Below, in pieces: positions 1-8,333 of a stretch of DNA of 25,557 nucleotides. Numbering within the stretch: the first letter of the stretch is position 1; each line of letters opens with the position of its first letter. Origin of the DNA: Prorocentrum cordatum (Eukaryota; Sar; Dinophyceae; Prorocentrales; Prorocentraceae); contig CAUYUJ010016906.1 of the NCBI GenBank assembly GCA_963575745.1, positions 231,501-257,057 of the forward strand. Direction: 5' to 3'. Below the pieces are notes generated by a model, which saw only the letters and a program-made list of their open reading frames with translations, was not told the DNA's origin and searched no databases. The translations under genes were made by a program, and so were the position numbers.

Positions 1-1752
1 ACAATGAGCGACAAGGATCGACTGCGGAGAGAAGGCCCCCCACCGATGGAGTGCATGTTCAAGGCGGAGGGGGGAGGAGAGAAGTTGAGGCCGCGCCTGC
101 TCGAACACCTTCGGCGCCGAGGGTTCGGCAGATGGGTGTCGGCGACCACCAGCACCAAGGGGTCTTACCGGACACCGTGCGTGCTCGCGTACCTGGACCG
201 CCACCTCCCTCATCTGCCAGAGCCTCCGCAGCAGCGGGAGTGGAGAATTATGATGGCGGATGATCATGGCCCTCACTTGTCCCCGCTTGTGAGTAAGCTA
301 TGTTGGTCTCGAGGGTACGTGTTCATCCCGCACGGGGGCGGCGTAACCCCAATCCTCCAAACTGTGGACACACATCTGAATCAACACGCCAAGCGCGAGT
401 ACATGAAGAGAGAAGGAGCCGCGCTGCTGAGAGCCATGAGGCTGGGCCAGTGCGTCCCACAGCTGGACAAGTTAGAATGCATTGACTTGATGGTGGAAGT
501 GATGTCCCAAATGAGTCTTCACTTGGCTGCGGCAGACGGGTACTGGGAAACTGGTTTCAAGGCAAATCTGTGGGATGCGGACTTGGACGCGCGCATATGC
601 AAGGAGGCAGGCCATTTCTGGAGAAAGTTGGGGATGCGTAAGAAGGTCGCCGCCGCAGTAGCGGAGGTCGAAGAAGAGGTACAGGCGGGGCGCTTGAGAT
701 GGACTTACAAAGACATCATGCGATTGGTCCTCCCGCACCCTCGACGCGGCCACTGCGACGACGTGTTCGCAAACCTTGGAGACGACACGGCTCTGGACGA
801 GGGCGACAAGATTTGGCATGGCATGGAGGGGGCGGAAGACGCAGCCGAGGGTCTCCGCAGCAGCGGGGGCACTGAGGGTGGCAATTCCGTCGACGCCCTC
901 GAAGGAGATGAAGATGATGGGAGCGAGGACGACGACGGGTGGAGCGCCGCTGGCGAGTTTGACTACGAATGGGCCAATCAAAGTCTCACCGCAGCAGCGG
1001 CGGGGGAGAGCGCGCTGGAGGCACCGCCTGGCCTGTCGACGTCTCGTATGGAAACTGCGGAGCAGACGTCTGAATTGATGAGAACGTATTCGTCGATCGC
1101 TGAGGAGTTGCGCAGCTGGGGCGACATCGCGGGGGCCACGTTCATGGAGACGCAATTACGGAAAGAACGGAGGCGAGTGCGTGAAGTGTCGAAGGAAGAT
1201 CCTGGGGTTCAGCGAGCCCTCGCAGCATACGAGGACGCCCGCGAGGCGACGCTCAGAAACGAGAAACGACAGCGGGATGTCGAGGCGCGGCGCAGAGAAG
1301 AGCTAACCCGCCTGGGGGACGACGTAAAGAAAGCGCGCAAGCTGCTGAGGACACAGCAAGCCAAACTCTTAGACGCAGAGGCAGCCATAGATATCAAACA
1401 CAGGATGAAGCATGTCGGGTTATCCGAGCTGGGCGCGGGCCTTCGCAGCTGCGGAGGCGTGGCGGGTCGAACGTCGAGGTGCGACGCGCTGAATCGCCTT
1501 GCGATTTTGGGTTCTGGGCTTTCTGCAGCTCAGCGGTCAGATTTTGACTGGTTTCGGCGGGAATGGGACGCCGCTGGCATGGAGGACTTCGGTGGAAAGT
1601 GGCCGGAGACGTTTGCCACATGGTTGCAGAACGTCATAGACGAGTACTTGGGGGGCAACCCGAGAGCTTTCAGCATGTTTGTGCACAGTGAGACGCGACG
1701 CCGTCTGTCTGGCTCCCTGGCGCTTGCGCTCCCTGCAGCTGGGGGCCTCTGA
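1..1752 (+). CDS. DDE-superfamily (pogo/Tigger-like) transposase-type protein, 5' partial
   Basis: The frame is open to the window edge; the first ATG is at 4, but the gene probably starts upstream. Counting from that ATG (582 residues), residues 82-130 fit the end of a DDE_1 endonuclease core: a strand ending in ADDHGPHL (D86/D87, then H), then an aromatic-rich strand, IPHGGGVTP, and LQTVDTHLNQHAKREY, which matches the usual lQPlDvgvn..fK block with D122 as third acidic residue. The first catalytic acid would lie before the window. After the core come a basic region, an acidic stretch (299-320) and a charged helical segment (about 385-465) that looks like a coiled coil. Three GCAGCAGCG hairpins lie in the frame. 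The family call rests on motif recognition. Whether it is an active transposase, a domesticated gene or a relic cannot be decided. The TGA at 1750-1752 may be the true end, or an exon may stop earlier. Confidence 0.55.
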   Translation, partial: TMSDKDRLRREGPPPMECMFKAEGGGEKLRPRLLEHLRRRGFGRWVSATTSTKGSYRTPCVLAYLDRHLPHLPEPPQQREWRIMMADDHGPHLSPLVSKLCWSRGYVFIPHGGGVTPILQTVDTHLNQHAKREYMKREGAALLRAMRLGQCVPQLDKLECIDLMVEVMSQMSLHLAAADGYWETGFKANLWDADLDARICKEAGHFWRKLGMRKKVAAAVAEVEEEVQAGRLRWTYKDIMRLVLPHPRRGHCDDVFANLGDDTALDEGDKIWHGMEGAEDAAEGLRSSGGTEGGNSVDALEGDEDDGSEDDDGWSAAGEFDYEWANQSLTAAAAGESALEAPPGLSTSRMETAEQTSELMRTYSSIAEELRSWGDIAGATFMETQLRKERRRVREVSKEDPGVQRALAAYEDAREATLRNEKRQRDVEARRREELTRLGDDVKKARKLLRTQQAKLLDAEAAIDIKHRMKHVGLSELGAGLRSCGGVAGRTSRCDALNRLAILGSGLSAAQRSDFDWFRREWDAAGMEDFGGKWPETFATWLQNVIDEYLGGNPRAFSMFVHSETRRRLSGSLALALPAAGGL

Positions 1753-2030
1753 GAGGCGCGGCCCGCCGCAGCAGCGGCGAGGCGCGGGGTGTGAGTTCGG
1801 GCAGCAGCCACTGCTCTTCCACCTGCCTGCGACTGAGGTGCCGCGTGCGCGCGCGGACGTAGCGCAGGCCTTGCGCAGAAGAAACAGGGAGGAGGGGGGA
1901 CGGGGGAGGAGGTGAGAGGAGGGGGAGAGCAGGCAGGGGGAGAAAACCACGCGGGTGTCGATCACTCCGCCTCTCCTCCTGCTCTCCCCCCTCCTTCTCC
2001 CTGATCTCTCTTGGTCATTATATCATTCCT
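1753..2030. other. Spacer between the first two genes
   Basis: It carries one AGCA hairpin at 1764-1779, then a purine-rich stretch (about 1885-1945) that switches to a pyrimidine-rich strand before the CT tract. I recognise no gene. Confidence 0.5.
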
Positions 2031-2320
<290 letters not shown>

Positions 2321-2392
2321 TTCCTTCCCTATCCGCCCCGTCTTCCTCCTCTTCGCCCCGCCCCCCTCCTTCCACCGCCGTTTCGGCCCCAG
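2321..2392 (+). promoter_or_regulatory. Candidate splice or trans-splice acceptor after polypyrimidine tract
   Basis: A C/T-rich stretch ends in GGCCCCAG followed by G at 2393, the AG|G acceptor context seen in dinoflagellates. It lies about 50 bases before the ATG at 2442, in a frame open between them. It could receive the spliced leader of the following gene, or be a cis acceptor for an upstream exon. No transcript evidence is available. Confidence 0.35.
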
Positions 2393-2441
2393 GAGTTCGG
2401 CTCTGACGGCCGCCCCCCCTGCAACGCGGGGGCAGGGAGCG

Positions 2442-5054
2442 ATGGCCGCGGCCACCAGCAGCAGCAGCAGCCCATTGGGCCCCGCAGCAGCGGGGCCTCG
2501 GGGCCGACTGACGGCAGTGTTCACAGCGAAATCTGGGAAGGTTTGGCGACCTGTAGGTGGTCAGGCAGAACCCTGGAAGGGTCCTTGGGCCACTGTGCCA
2601 GAGAGAACCCCCGCAGCAGCGGGGGCTGCGCGGCCTGGCGTCTCAAGCTCAGCAGCGGCGGCGCGATCAGAAGTTTCTACGATACGCACCCGCCCAGGCG
2701 ACTCCGTGGTGGATCCGAGCGACGACGAAGAGCCTCAGGAATTTAGGGGCTGCAGGCCGCCCAACGACGTCGAGCGGCGCGAATGCCGTCTTCGCGACAC
2801 CGTCCCGCCAAAGTTCTTCTGCGAAAGAAGAGCGGCTGACGTGAACAGGCCACGGAACGACAACGTGGGCAACCTTTCCGTCCTGTTCGGGAACTGGGGC
2901 CCCATGCCGAGCGAGACCAACCACGCGGACCAGCGGCGGAGACTTGAGTTGCAGCTGCGGCATTGCCCTGCTCTCGTGGCGTGCTTTGCGGAATGTGAGG
3001 AGCAGATGGAGTCAATCCTACAGCGGCCAGGGAGACCACCGCCGCTGCAGGCGGACGCCCCCGCAGCAGCGGGGGCGTCAGCAGCGGAGGGCCAAAGCAG
3101 CAGCAGCGGTGGGCCTTTTGTCGCCCCCGCAGCAGCGATGGCGACAGCAAGAGGAAGTCGTGCTGCGAGTGTTGGCGATTGCCAACAGCTCCAGAATCGA
3201 CCAGAGTACGAATACTTGACCCTGCGCGGGCGTGAGGACAAGTCCTTGTGCATCGCTGCGCGCGCAAATCTGTGTTACGAAATGCGGCTGCTCCACTGGG
3301 AAAGGAGTGTCGACGGCCACTACAGAACAGCAAGAGGGCGCAAGATGGAAGCGTTCTCGAGGATCATGGTGGTTGAGCTCTACTTCGATCAAACCTACGC
3401 CCACTTCGGCTCGAAAGTGCGGGTGCGCGCGGTGCACCTCCACCGCGACACGGCGAAAAATTCCAGAGGCTTTAACGAGGCTCACAAGACGTGGTGGCCG
3501 AGGTTGGCGACCATCTTGCAGGACAACAGCGTTGACATCCTTTGTGGGGATTTCAACATGGCGCTCACACAGACGCTGCCGAGTCTTCGGGGTCTAGGCA
3601 TGCGATTGGAGACGGCAGCAGCGTACTTCTGGCGCGGATTGGACGGCACTCCGTGCTTGGACAGCTGCGGCATCTTCGTTCTCAACAGGCCTGGCGAGTA
3701 CACCCTGTGCTGGCCGCTGAGCGCCGTGCACGACAGAGACGAGACGGGGTTGCTCTTCGCACGCAAGTCGGTGATCGGTGAGATCGGGTACCGTAACAGA
3801 AGCAAGGCAGAGGCCCCCGCAGCAGCGGGGGCCGCCACCAGCCCATCATCGCAGCCGACGTACTGGCACCACAGCCAGAACGGAGGCCCTGGGATGCCTT
3901 ACTCTTGCTACTACCCGAAAAAAGACGCCCGCGAGCACCTCCAGGATTTACTGACTCAGTCAGAGGAATGCCAACGCAAGATCCAAGAGAAGGAGAGTGA
4001 GAAACTGAGGCGCGCCGAGGCTGAGGCTAGAGGGGACCACCGCTTCTCTAGTAATCGCGAGGTGACCCTCTTCCGCGCGTTGCAGAAGACGTTCCCGCCA
4101 GAGACCGTGGAGGTGGAGGGGCGCTGGCACGGCGGCGCCCACTACCCTCTCCTGTTCCAAATGCGCATGGCCAGCGTGCGTTCGCCGGGGAGGAAGCAGG
4201 AGAGAGCCAAAGAGAAGAAAGACAGGCGCGCCCAGAAACAGCTGGCAGCTGCGCTCAGGGCGCCGCTGCCGCCCGAGCAGCACGGACCCGAGCGCCAGGC
4301 ACCAGAGCAGCACAGCGAGAGGGACGAGCAAGACGAGCGCGCCCAACAGGCGTGGCGCCCACCAAGATGGGCAGACGAAAGCGCGGACGACGGCCGCGAC
4401 ATGCCCGCGGCTGGCGATGGAAGGTCGCGGCGGGGGGTTGAAAGGGGGAGGGGGGGAGAGGGGCGGTGGAGCACGGGGAGGGCAGGAGGGAGGAGAGGGA
4501 ATGAGGAATAGGCTGAGCAGGACGAGGGATGACATAAGGAAATGAGTGTCGGGAAGGGGCGGGAGTTGACAGGGAGGGGATATAGAAATAATTATTTATC
4601 ACCCCCCAGGTGGCAGCCGACCCCGCAGTGCCCATCTCCAGGGCCTGCGCCGCTGGAGCAGCGAGGGCAGCGCGGCGCCGCCATCTACATCTCGGACGCG
4701 ATCGCTGCCCTCGGCCACGAGCCGCCAGAGCCCCCGCAGCAGTGGAGGCCACAAACGCCACGGCAGCAACCAACAGACGAGGAGTGGCGCAGGGATGAGT
4801 GGTGGCGCACCAAGGAGGGCGAGGAGCGCGAGTGGCAACAGCCGAGCGGCGAGGCTTCCTCGCTGCAGGACCGCATGGTCGACTCCGCCTGGCGCGACAT
4901 GCAAGTTGCATTCGGCAGCGACCAACGCCCCAGTGACTGGTGGAGCAGCCGCAGTGGGTGGAGTAGCGGCCAGGGGCACTGGGAGGTCGCGACCACGACT
5001 TGGAGGTGGGTCGAACCCCCCCCCGAAACCAATCCCTGGGAAAAGCTTAGTTGA
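2442..5054 (+). CDS. Endonuclease/exonuclease/phosphatase (EEP) fold protein, two predicted exons
   Basis: Predicted join 2442-4423 and 4610-5054, giving 808 residues. EEP motifs in order: NLSVLFGNWGP (about 144-154), matching the first strand with its metal-binding Asn; an ECEEQ segment (184-188); VRAVHLHRD (328-336); DILCGDFNMAL (365-375), the diagnostic GDFN; and GAHYPLLFQM (565-574), the position of the terminal catalytic His. Most EEP proteins have Asp before that His (SDH); here it is Ala, so activity may be altered. EEP enzymes cut phosphodiester bonds and occur in APE-type nucleases and non-LTR retrotransposons. No reverse transcriptase follows, so a cellular or captured gene is likely. 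Residues 195-250 are a low-complexity Ala/Ser/Pro insert carrying two hairpins. The C-terminus is charged, then Trp-rich (second exon). Five in-frame hairpins in exon 1 each encode P-A-A-A. ATG 2442 is the first in frame after the acceptor at 2392. Confidence 0.68.
4424..4609 (+). other. Predicted GT-AG intron of the EEP gene
   Basis: Donor GATGGAAG|GTCGCGG, acceptor CACCCCCCAG|GTGGCAG. Removing 186 bases joins AG of one codon to G, giving Arg-Trp-Gln-Pro and continuing in the open frame that ends at 5054. Unspliced, exon 1 would read on to a stop at 4509-4511 through a G-rich, Gly/Arg-rich tail. The phase match and the AG|G context support the intron. Confidence 0.55.
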
Positions 5055-5370
5055 ACCATCGCACAGGAGCCGCCCCTCCGCAGCAGCGGAGGGAGGCCTC
5101 ATCGGCCGAACGTCGACCCTCCGCAGCAGCGGAGGCCTTGCCAATGCATCGTGAGCGGCGGCGACTCGCGCGCGCCGTCGTGCTCGGCGACCGCTGCCCG
5201 AGCGGAGAAGGAAAAAGAATCGGTGCTTTCATCGGTGCTGTCGTTGCCTCCTCTCCTTCATCGTTTTCTTCTCCCTCCCCCTCCAATCCCCCACCCCGCT
5301 ATCACATTTTATCGTCTCCAATCGCATCGGGAGCTCCCGTGGCAGAAGAGCACCCAGAACGAGGTCCTCC
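5055..5370. other. 3' flank of the EEP gene
   Basis: It holds two perfect AGCA hairpins (5074-5093 and 5118-5135), probably in the 3' untranslated region, followed by a C/T-rich stretch (5225-5300). No gene recognised. Confidence 0.5.
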
Positions 5371-5452
5371 GTGACAGAGGGGGGGGCATCTCAGACCCCC
5401 CCTGTGACAGAGGGGGGGCATCTCAGACCCCCTCTGTGACAGAGGGGGGGCC
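5371..5452. repeat. Short tandem repeat, unit 32-33 bp, 2.5 copies
   Basis: Units start at 5371, 5404 and 5436. Each begins GTGACAGAGGGGGGG and continues CATCTCAGACCCCC, so each pairs a G-run with a C-run and can fold on itself. Confidence 0.9.
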
Positions 5453-5548
5453 AAAAAACAAATGATCACTTTAATGCGGCTTCTGGATTACTAATCCGAG
5501 CGGGTCATCCAATTCCTGTAACTGTCGCCACTGCTGGGCTCTCGCGCT

Positions 5549-5751
5549 GCCAGAACGCCATTCCCAGGCCACGTGTTCTTCGTGCTCCCAGAACATCAGT
5601 TCCAGGCCATCTTTTGAATGCCCGGAGCCAACTGTAGGCCACTTCGTGCTTTTCGCGTTCCCAGAACACCACCCCCGGGCCACATTCTGAATGTCCGCAG
5701 CCAACTGTAGGCCACTTCGTGTTCGTCGTTTTCCCAGAGCGCTATTCCCGG
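5549..5751. repeat. Diverged tandem repeat, unit 73 bp
   Basis: CCCAGAAC or CCCAGAGC starts occur at 5587, 5660 and 5733, exactly 73 bases apart, with a truncated copy from 5549. CCAACTGTAGGCCACTTCGT is identical in two units. The array runs straight into the 52-bp array. Confidence 0.8.
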
Positions 5752-6136
5752 CACGTATCCACTGGGACGCAACCCTGTGCGATTCCTCGAGGTCGTGCCC
5801 CCGCACGTATCCACTGGGACGCACCCTGTGCGGTTCCTCTGGCTCGTGTTCGGCACGTATCCACTGGGTCGCACCCCTGTGCACTTCCTCTGGGTCGTGC
5901 CCCCGCAGGTACCCACTGGGACGCACTCCCGCGAGCTTCCTCTGGGTCGTGTTCCGGCACGTATCCACTGGGACGCACTCTGTGCGCTTCCTCTGGGTCG
6001 TGTTCCGGTGCGTATCCACTGGGGCGCACTCCCGTGCGCTTCCTCTGGGTCGTGCTCTGGCACGTATCCACTGGGACGCGCTCCCGTGCGCTTCCTCTGG
6101 GTCGTGCTCCGGCACGCATCCACTGGGGCGCTTCAC
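5752..6136. repeat. Minisatellite, unit about 52 bp, 7.5 copies
   Basis: Units start at 5752, 5804, 5854, 5906, 5958, 6009, 6061 and 6113. Each begins near CACGTATCCACTGGGACGC and ends near CTCTGGGTCGTGCTCCGG. Unit lengths of 50-52 bases shift the frame from copy to copy, yet no stop occurs in any of the six frames. The translations (QWIRAG, DPEEAHG and the like) are frame variants of one DNA repeat. Confidence 0.93.
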
Positions 6137-6286
6137 AGTGCGATCTACATTCGTTCTTTTGAAGCAGGAAACTATTCCCTTTTTTCAATTTTCGTGTTCC
6201 GACGCCGATGCCTTGGACGAAGACGAGGCCATCGTCGTCGTCGCCGCCGCCGCCGTCGCCGCCACCGTAGCCTGGGGACCCGCTGA

Positions 6287-6421
6287 TCACGTTCCTGGGC
6301 TGCACGCTGGGAGAAGACGAACGCCACGGACAACCGCGGCGTTCTGGACCCTCGGCACCAGCACGAGAACTTTCGGCTCGGCTACGGCATGGGCATCTAC
6401 TGGGACGCGTGCTCGGCGTGA
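6287..6421 (+). pseudogene. Possible coding relic upstream of the helicase fragment
   Basis: One frame reads about 44 residues with well-mixed composition, including TDNRGVLDPRHQHENFRL followed by GYGMGIYWD, before a TGA at 6419-6421. It differs in frame from the helicase segment. It could be an upstream exon or a frameshifted part of the same gene. I do not recognise its family. Confidence 0.25.
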
Positions 6422-6454
6422 CGCTCGTGCTCGTCGCGACGCTCGTGCCTGCCA

Positions 6455-7064
6455 GGAGGTCGCCGAGGTGCTGCGACAGGGCGCCGAAGACGACGACGGC
6501 CAGGCCCAGGCGCGGTCGCGGAGCTTGCTGATGTTCAGGCCCAGCGAAAGGGAGCTCACATGGCAGAGCTTGGGGGCGCACAGCGCGCGCCGCTCGGGGC
6601 TCACCCCGACCCGCGCGCCCTACCTGACCCCCGCGCTGTCGCAGGGCCAGACGCTGCGCAAGGGCGTCGCCATCGACTGCGCGAGAGACGAGGACGCCGG
6701 CCGCACGGGCATGTCGGACGAGCAGCGGTGGCTGCACCTCTACGTCATGCTCTCCCGCGCCACGCGCATGCGGAACATGCTGATCTTGCGGCCGCCGCCG
6801 CGGGAGTTCCTGGAGCGAGGGCCGCCGGCGCCCCTGCGAAAGGCGCCCCTGGAGTTCGACAAGAGAGCGGTATTGTCCAGGGCGGAGGCGGAACAGCTCG
6901 CGGCGGAGCTGGGCTTCGCGCTGCCCGCCCGAGCGCGGCTGCGCCCCGCTCGAAGCCCGCGGGGCTGCCCCAGCGGCTTGGTATTGAGCGCAAACGGCTC
7001 GCGGGATTCCCCCGATAGCCTGGCCCGCGGGGTTGTCCCAACGGCTGCGCGACGTGGCCATTAG
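6455..7064 (+). CDS. C-terminal part of a PIF1/RecD-like superfamily 1 helicase (probable last exon or relic)
   Basis: From a possible CCAG|G acceptor at 6454 the frame stays open to TAG 7062-7064. It contains LTPALSQGQTLRKGVAIDC, resembling the helicase block F..TvHksQGqTl, then after about 20 residues LHLYVMLSRATRMRNMLIL, matching the last conserved helicase motif Y(V/A)xLSR, followed by PPPREFLERGPPAPLRK. These are the UvrD_C_2-type end motifs. Walker A and B and the earlier motifs are absent, so only the end of the gene is here, or it is a fragment. The frame is also open upstream through the 52-bp array, which I treat as fortuitous. The tail after 6900 is Ala/Arg-rich and may not be conserved. 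Confidence 0.48.
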
Positions 7065-7364
7065 AGAACGCGCCTGTGCTGGCCGAGGCGGCGACGGCGC
7101 CGAGGAAAACCGACACGCGCGCTCATGCAATGGAAAGGCGAGAAGGTGGCGGGGCGCGAACAAAAAAAACAGGAGGGCGAGGTCGGGGGCAACGGAGGGA
7201 GCGGGGGGAGGGCCCGCGCCAGGGCGAGAAGAAATATACGCAAAAGAGACCGCCAGGACGCCTCACCAACCACGAGGACGACGGCGAGGGTTTTTTTCCA
7301 GATTCGCCCAGAGGATTGTCATGCGGGGCCCTTCCGTCGGAGTAATTCTACGTTTCGTCCAAAA
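7065..7364. other. Intergenic, no gene seen
   Basis: Purine-rich sequence (7135-7225) followed by unique-looking DNA leading into the inverted-repeat elements. No recognisable product in any frame. Confidence 0.5.
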
Positions 7365-7394
7365 TCCGCCTGTAGGAGGACATGCCCGAACTAA
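7365..7394 (+). repeat. Solo terminal repeat of the TTAA element family
   Basis: ATCCGCCTGTAGGAGGACAT followed by GCCCGAACTAA matches the right end of the complete element at 7397-7553, and the preceding CGTTTCG is shared too. No left end is visible, so this is a truncated copy. Confidence 0.65.
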
Positions 7395-7396
7395 TA

Positions 7397-7553
7397 TTAA
7401 ATTTGGTTTGTCCTTCTACAGGAGGGACCTTCGAAAATAGTCAAAAATAGTCCGGGGGCGATGTTTTGACAGTTTGGGGGCATTCGGGAGTCTCTTTTAT
7501 TATTGTTAACGTTTCGCATAACATCCGCCTGTGGGGGGACAAGCTCGACTTAA
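7397..7553 (+). mobile_element. Non-autonomous TTAA-flanked inverted-repeat element (MITE), copy 1
   Basis: It is bounded by TTAA at 7397-7400 and 7550-7553. The left end reads TTTGTCCTTCTACAGGAGGG; the right end is its inverted partner, CATCCGCCTGTGGGGGGACA then AGCTCGACTTAA. The interior is homologous along its length to the reverse complement of the element at 10932-11093, for example AATAGTCCGGGGGCGATG. It has no coding capacity. A TTAA target is typical of piggyBac-type elements, but the ends do not obviously match known piggyBac termini. Confidence 0.7.
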
Positions 7554-7659
7554 ACCTTACAGCAGGGGCACGAGCGCCTCAATAATTCTTGACGCTTCGC
7601 GTATCCCCACCAGCCCATCCTACACCAGGCACTCGAACGAAGAGCGCCGATGATCGGCA

Positions 7660-7800
7660 GCTGTTCTCCTCCCCTCTTCCTCCTTCTCCTCCGCCTTCCC
7701 CTCCTCCTCTCCTCCTCCTCCCTCTCCTCCTCCTCCTCCTCCTCCTCCTCCTCCTCCTCCTCCTCCTCCTCCTCCTCCTCCTCCTCCGCCTCTTCCTCTT
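7660..7800. repeat. (CTC)n microsatellite
   Basis: CTC/TCC trinucleotide tract, pure from about 7726 to 7787, with interrupted flanks. Confidence 0.95.
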
Positions 7801-7847
7801 CCCTGGCGGCGCATTGCAAGTGTCTTCGAACGTTTTGGTGGGTTATT

Positions 7848-7896
7848 GGGCCTTGCGGGCGGGCGGGCGGCGCTCCGCCCGCCCGCGCGCAGGGCC
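7848..7896. repeat. GC-rich hairpin
   Basis: A perfect 12-bp stem (GCGGGCGGGCGG at 7859-7870, partner at 7875-7886) around CGCT, extended imperfectly outward to GGGCC on both sides. The G-rich arm could also form a quadruplex. Confidence 0.8.
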
Positions 7897-8041
7897 TAAG
7901 AGGGGGTCCAAGACGTCTCTAGGAACCATCTTGGAGGAGATCGATCAACGAAGGGGGGTTCCTAAATTTCAGCCCCCCCCTTCAGGAGCCACGATCCTCG
8001 TGAGGGGTGTCGAACGTTAGCCCTCCCAGGGGTCGATCTTG
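7897..8041. other. Spacer between the GC hairpin and the dispersed repeat
   Basis: Contains an 8-bp inverted pair (GTCCAAGA near 7907, TCTTGGAC near 8037). No gene. Confidence 0.4.
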
Positions 8042-8191
8042 GACGCTCTGACCGGTCGCGGCCCCCCCTGTCCAGGTCAGTGGGGAGGGGGTAGGGGGAG
8101 GGGTAAACCCCTCCCCGAAGGGGAAGAAGGAGGGGTGGAAGAGGAAACGCTCTAAACCACCGACGCCCAGAGGGCTGGTGGGATTGGATGG
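8042..8191 (+). repeat. Dispersed repeat, copy 1 (about 150 bp)
   Basis: Homologous to 16120-16262. Shared blocks include CCCCCCTGTCCAGGTC, GGGGAGGGG, CCCCTCCCC, GAGGGGTGGAAGAGGAAAC, ACCGACGC, CAGAGGG and GGTGGGATT. Both copies end at the same place (ATGG). This copy stops six bases before the spliced-leader relic. Confidence 0.85.
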
Positions 8192-8196
8192 TTTTT

Positions 8197-8218
8197 TTCG
8201 TAACCATGTTGGCTCAAG
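8197..8218 (+). other. Relic of the dinoflagellate spliced leader
   Basis: Nineteen of 22 positions match the conserved dinoflagellate trans-spliced leader, including the intact end TTGGCTCAAG. The mismatches are C to T at leader position 2, G to A at 7 and T to G at 12. A leader sequence in genomic DNA before a single-exon gene is the known mark of mRNA copied back into the genome. Confidence 0.8.
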
Positions 8219-8244
8219 TTTGACTCAAGCGATATCGGCTCAAA
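8219..8244 (+). other. Two further truncated spliced-leader relics in tandem
   Basis: 8219-8229, TTTGACTCAAG, matches the last 11 leader bases with one mismatch. It directly abuts 8230-8244, CGATATCGGCTCAAA, which matches the last 15 leader bases at 11 positions. Fifteen bases is the length left when a new leader is spliced at the AG inside an older one. The third relic is weaker evidence than the first two. Confidence 0.6.
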
Positions 8245-8277
8245 TTTTGAGTTGATTCCTTGGTTGACAACACGTAT

Positions 8278-8330
8278 CGCTGGGCTACGCTACGCAACGC
8301 TTCGCTACAATACTCTACGCTACCCTACGT
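8278..8330 (+). repeat. Degenerate CTACG-type short repeat before the start codon
   Basis: GCTACGCTACGCAACGCTTC and related 5- to 6-base units run to the ATG at 8334. It probably lies in the 5' untranslated region. Confidence 0.6.
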
Positions 8331-8333
8331 ACC

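Noticed and set aside
5471-7163. Minus-strand open frames of 175-473 residues with QWIRAG and DPEEAHG repeats
   Set aside because: They are the complement of the 52-bp minisatellite read in three frames; the rest overlaps the helicase-coding strand.
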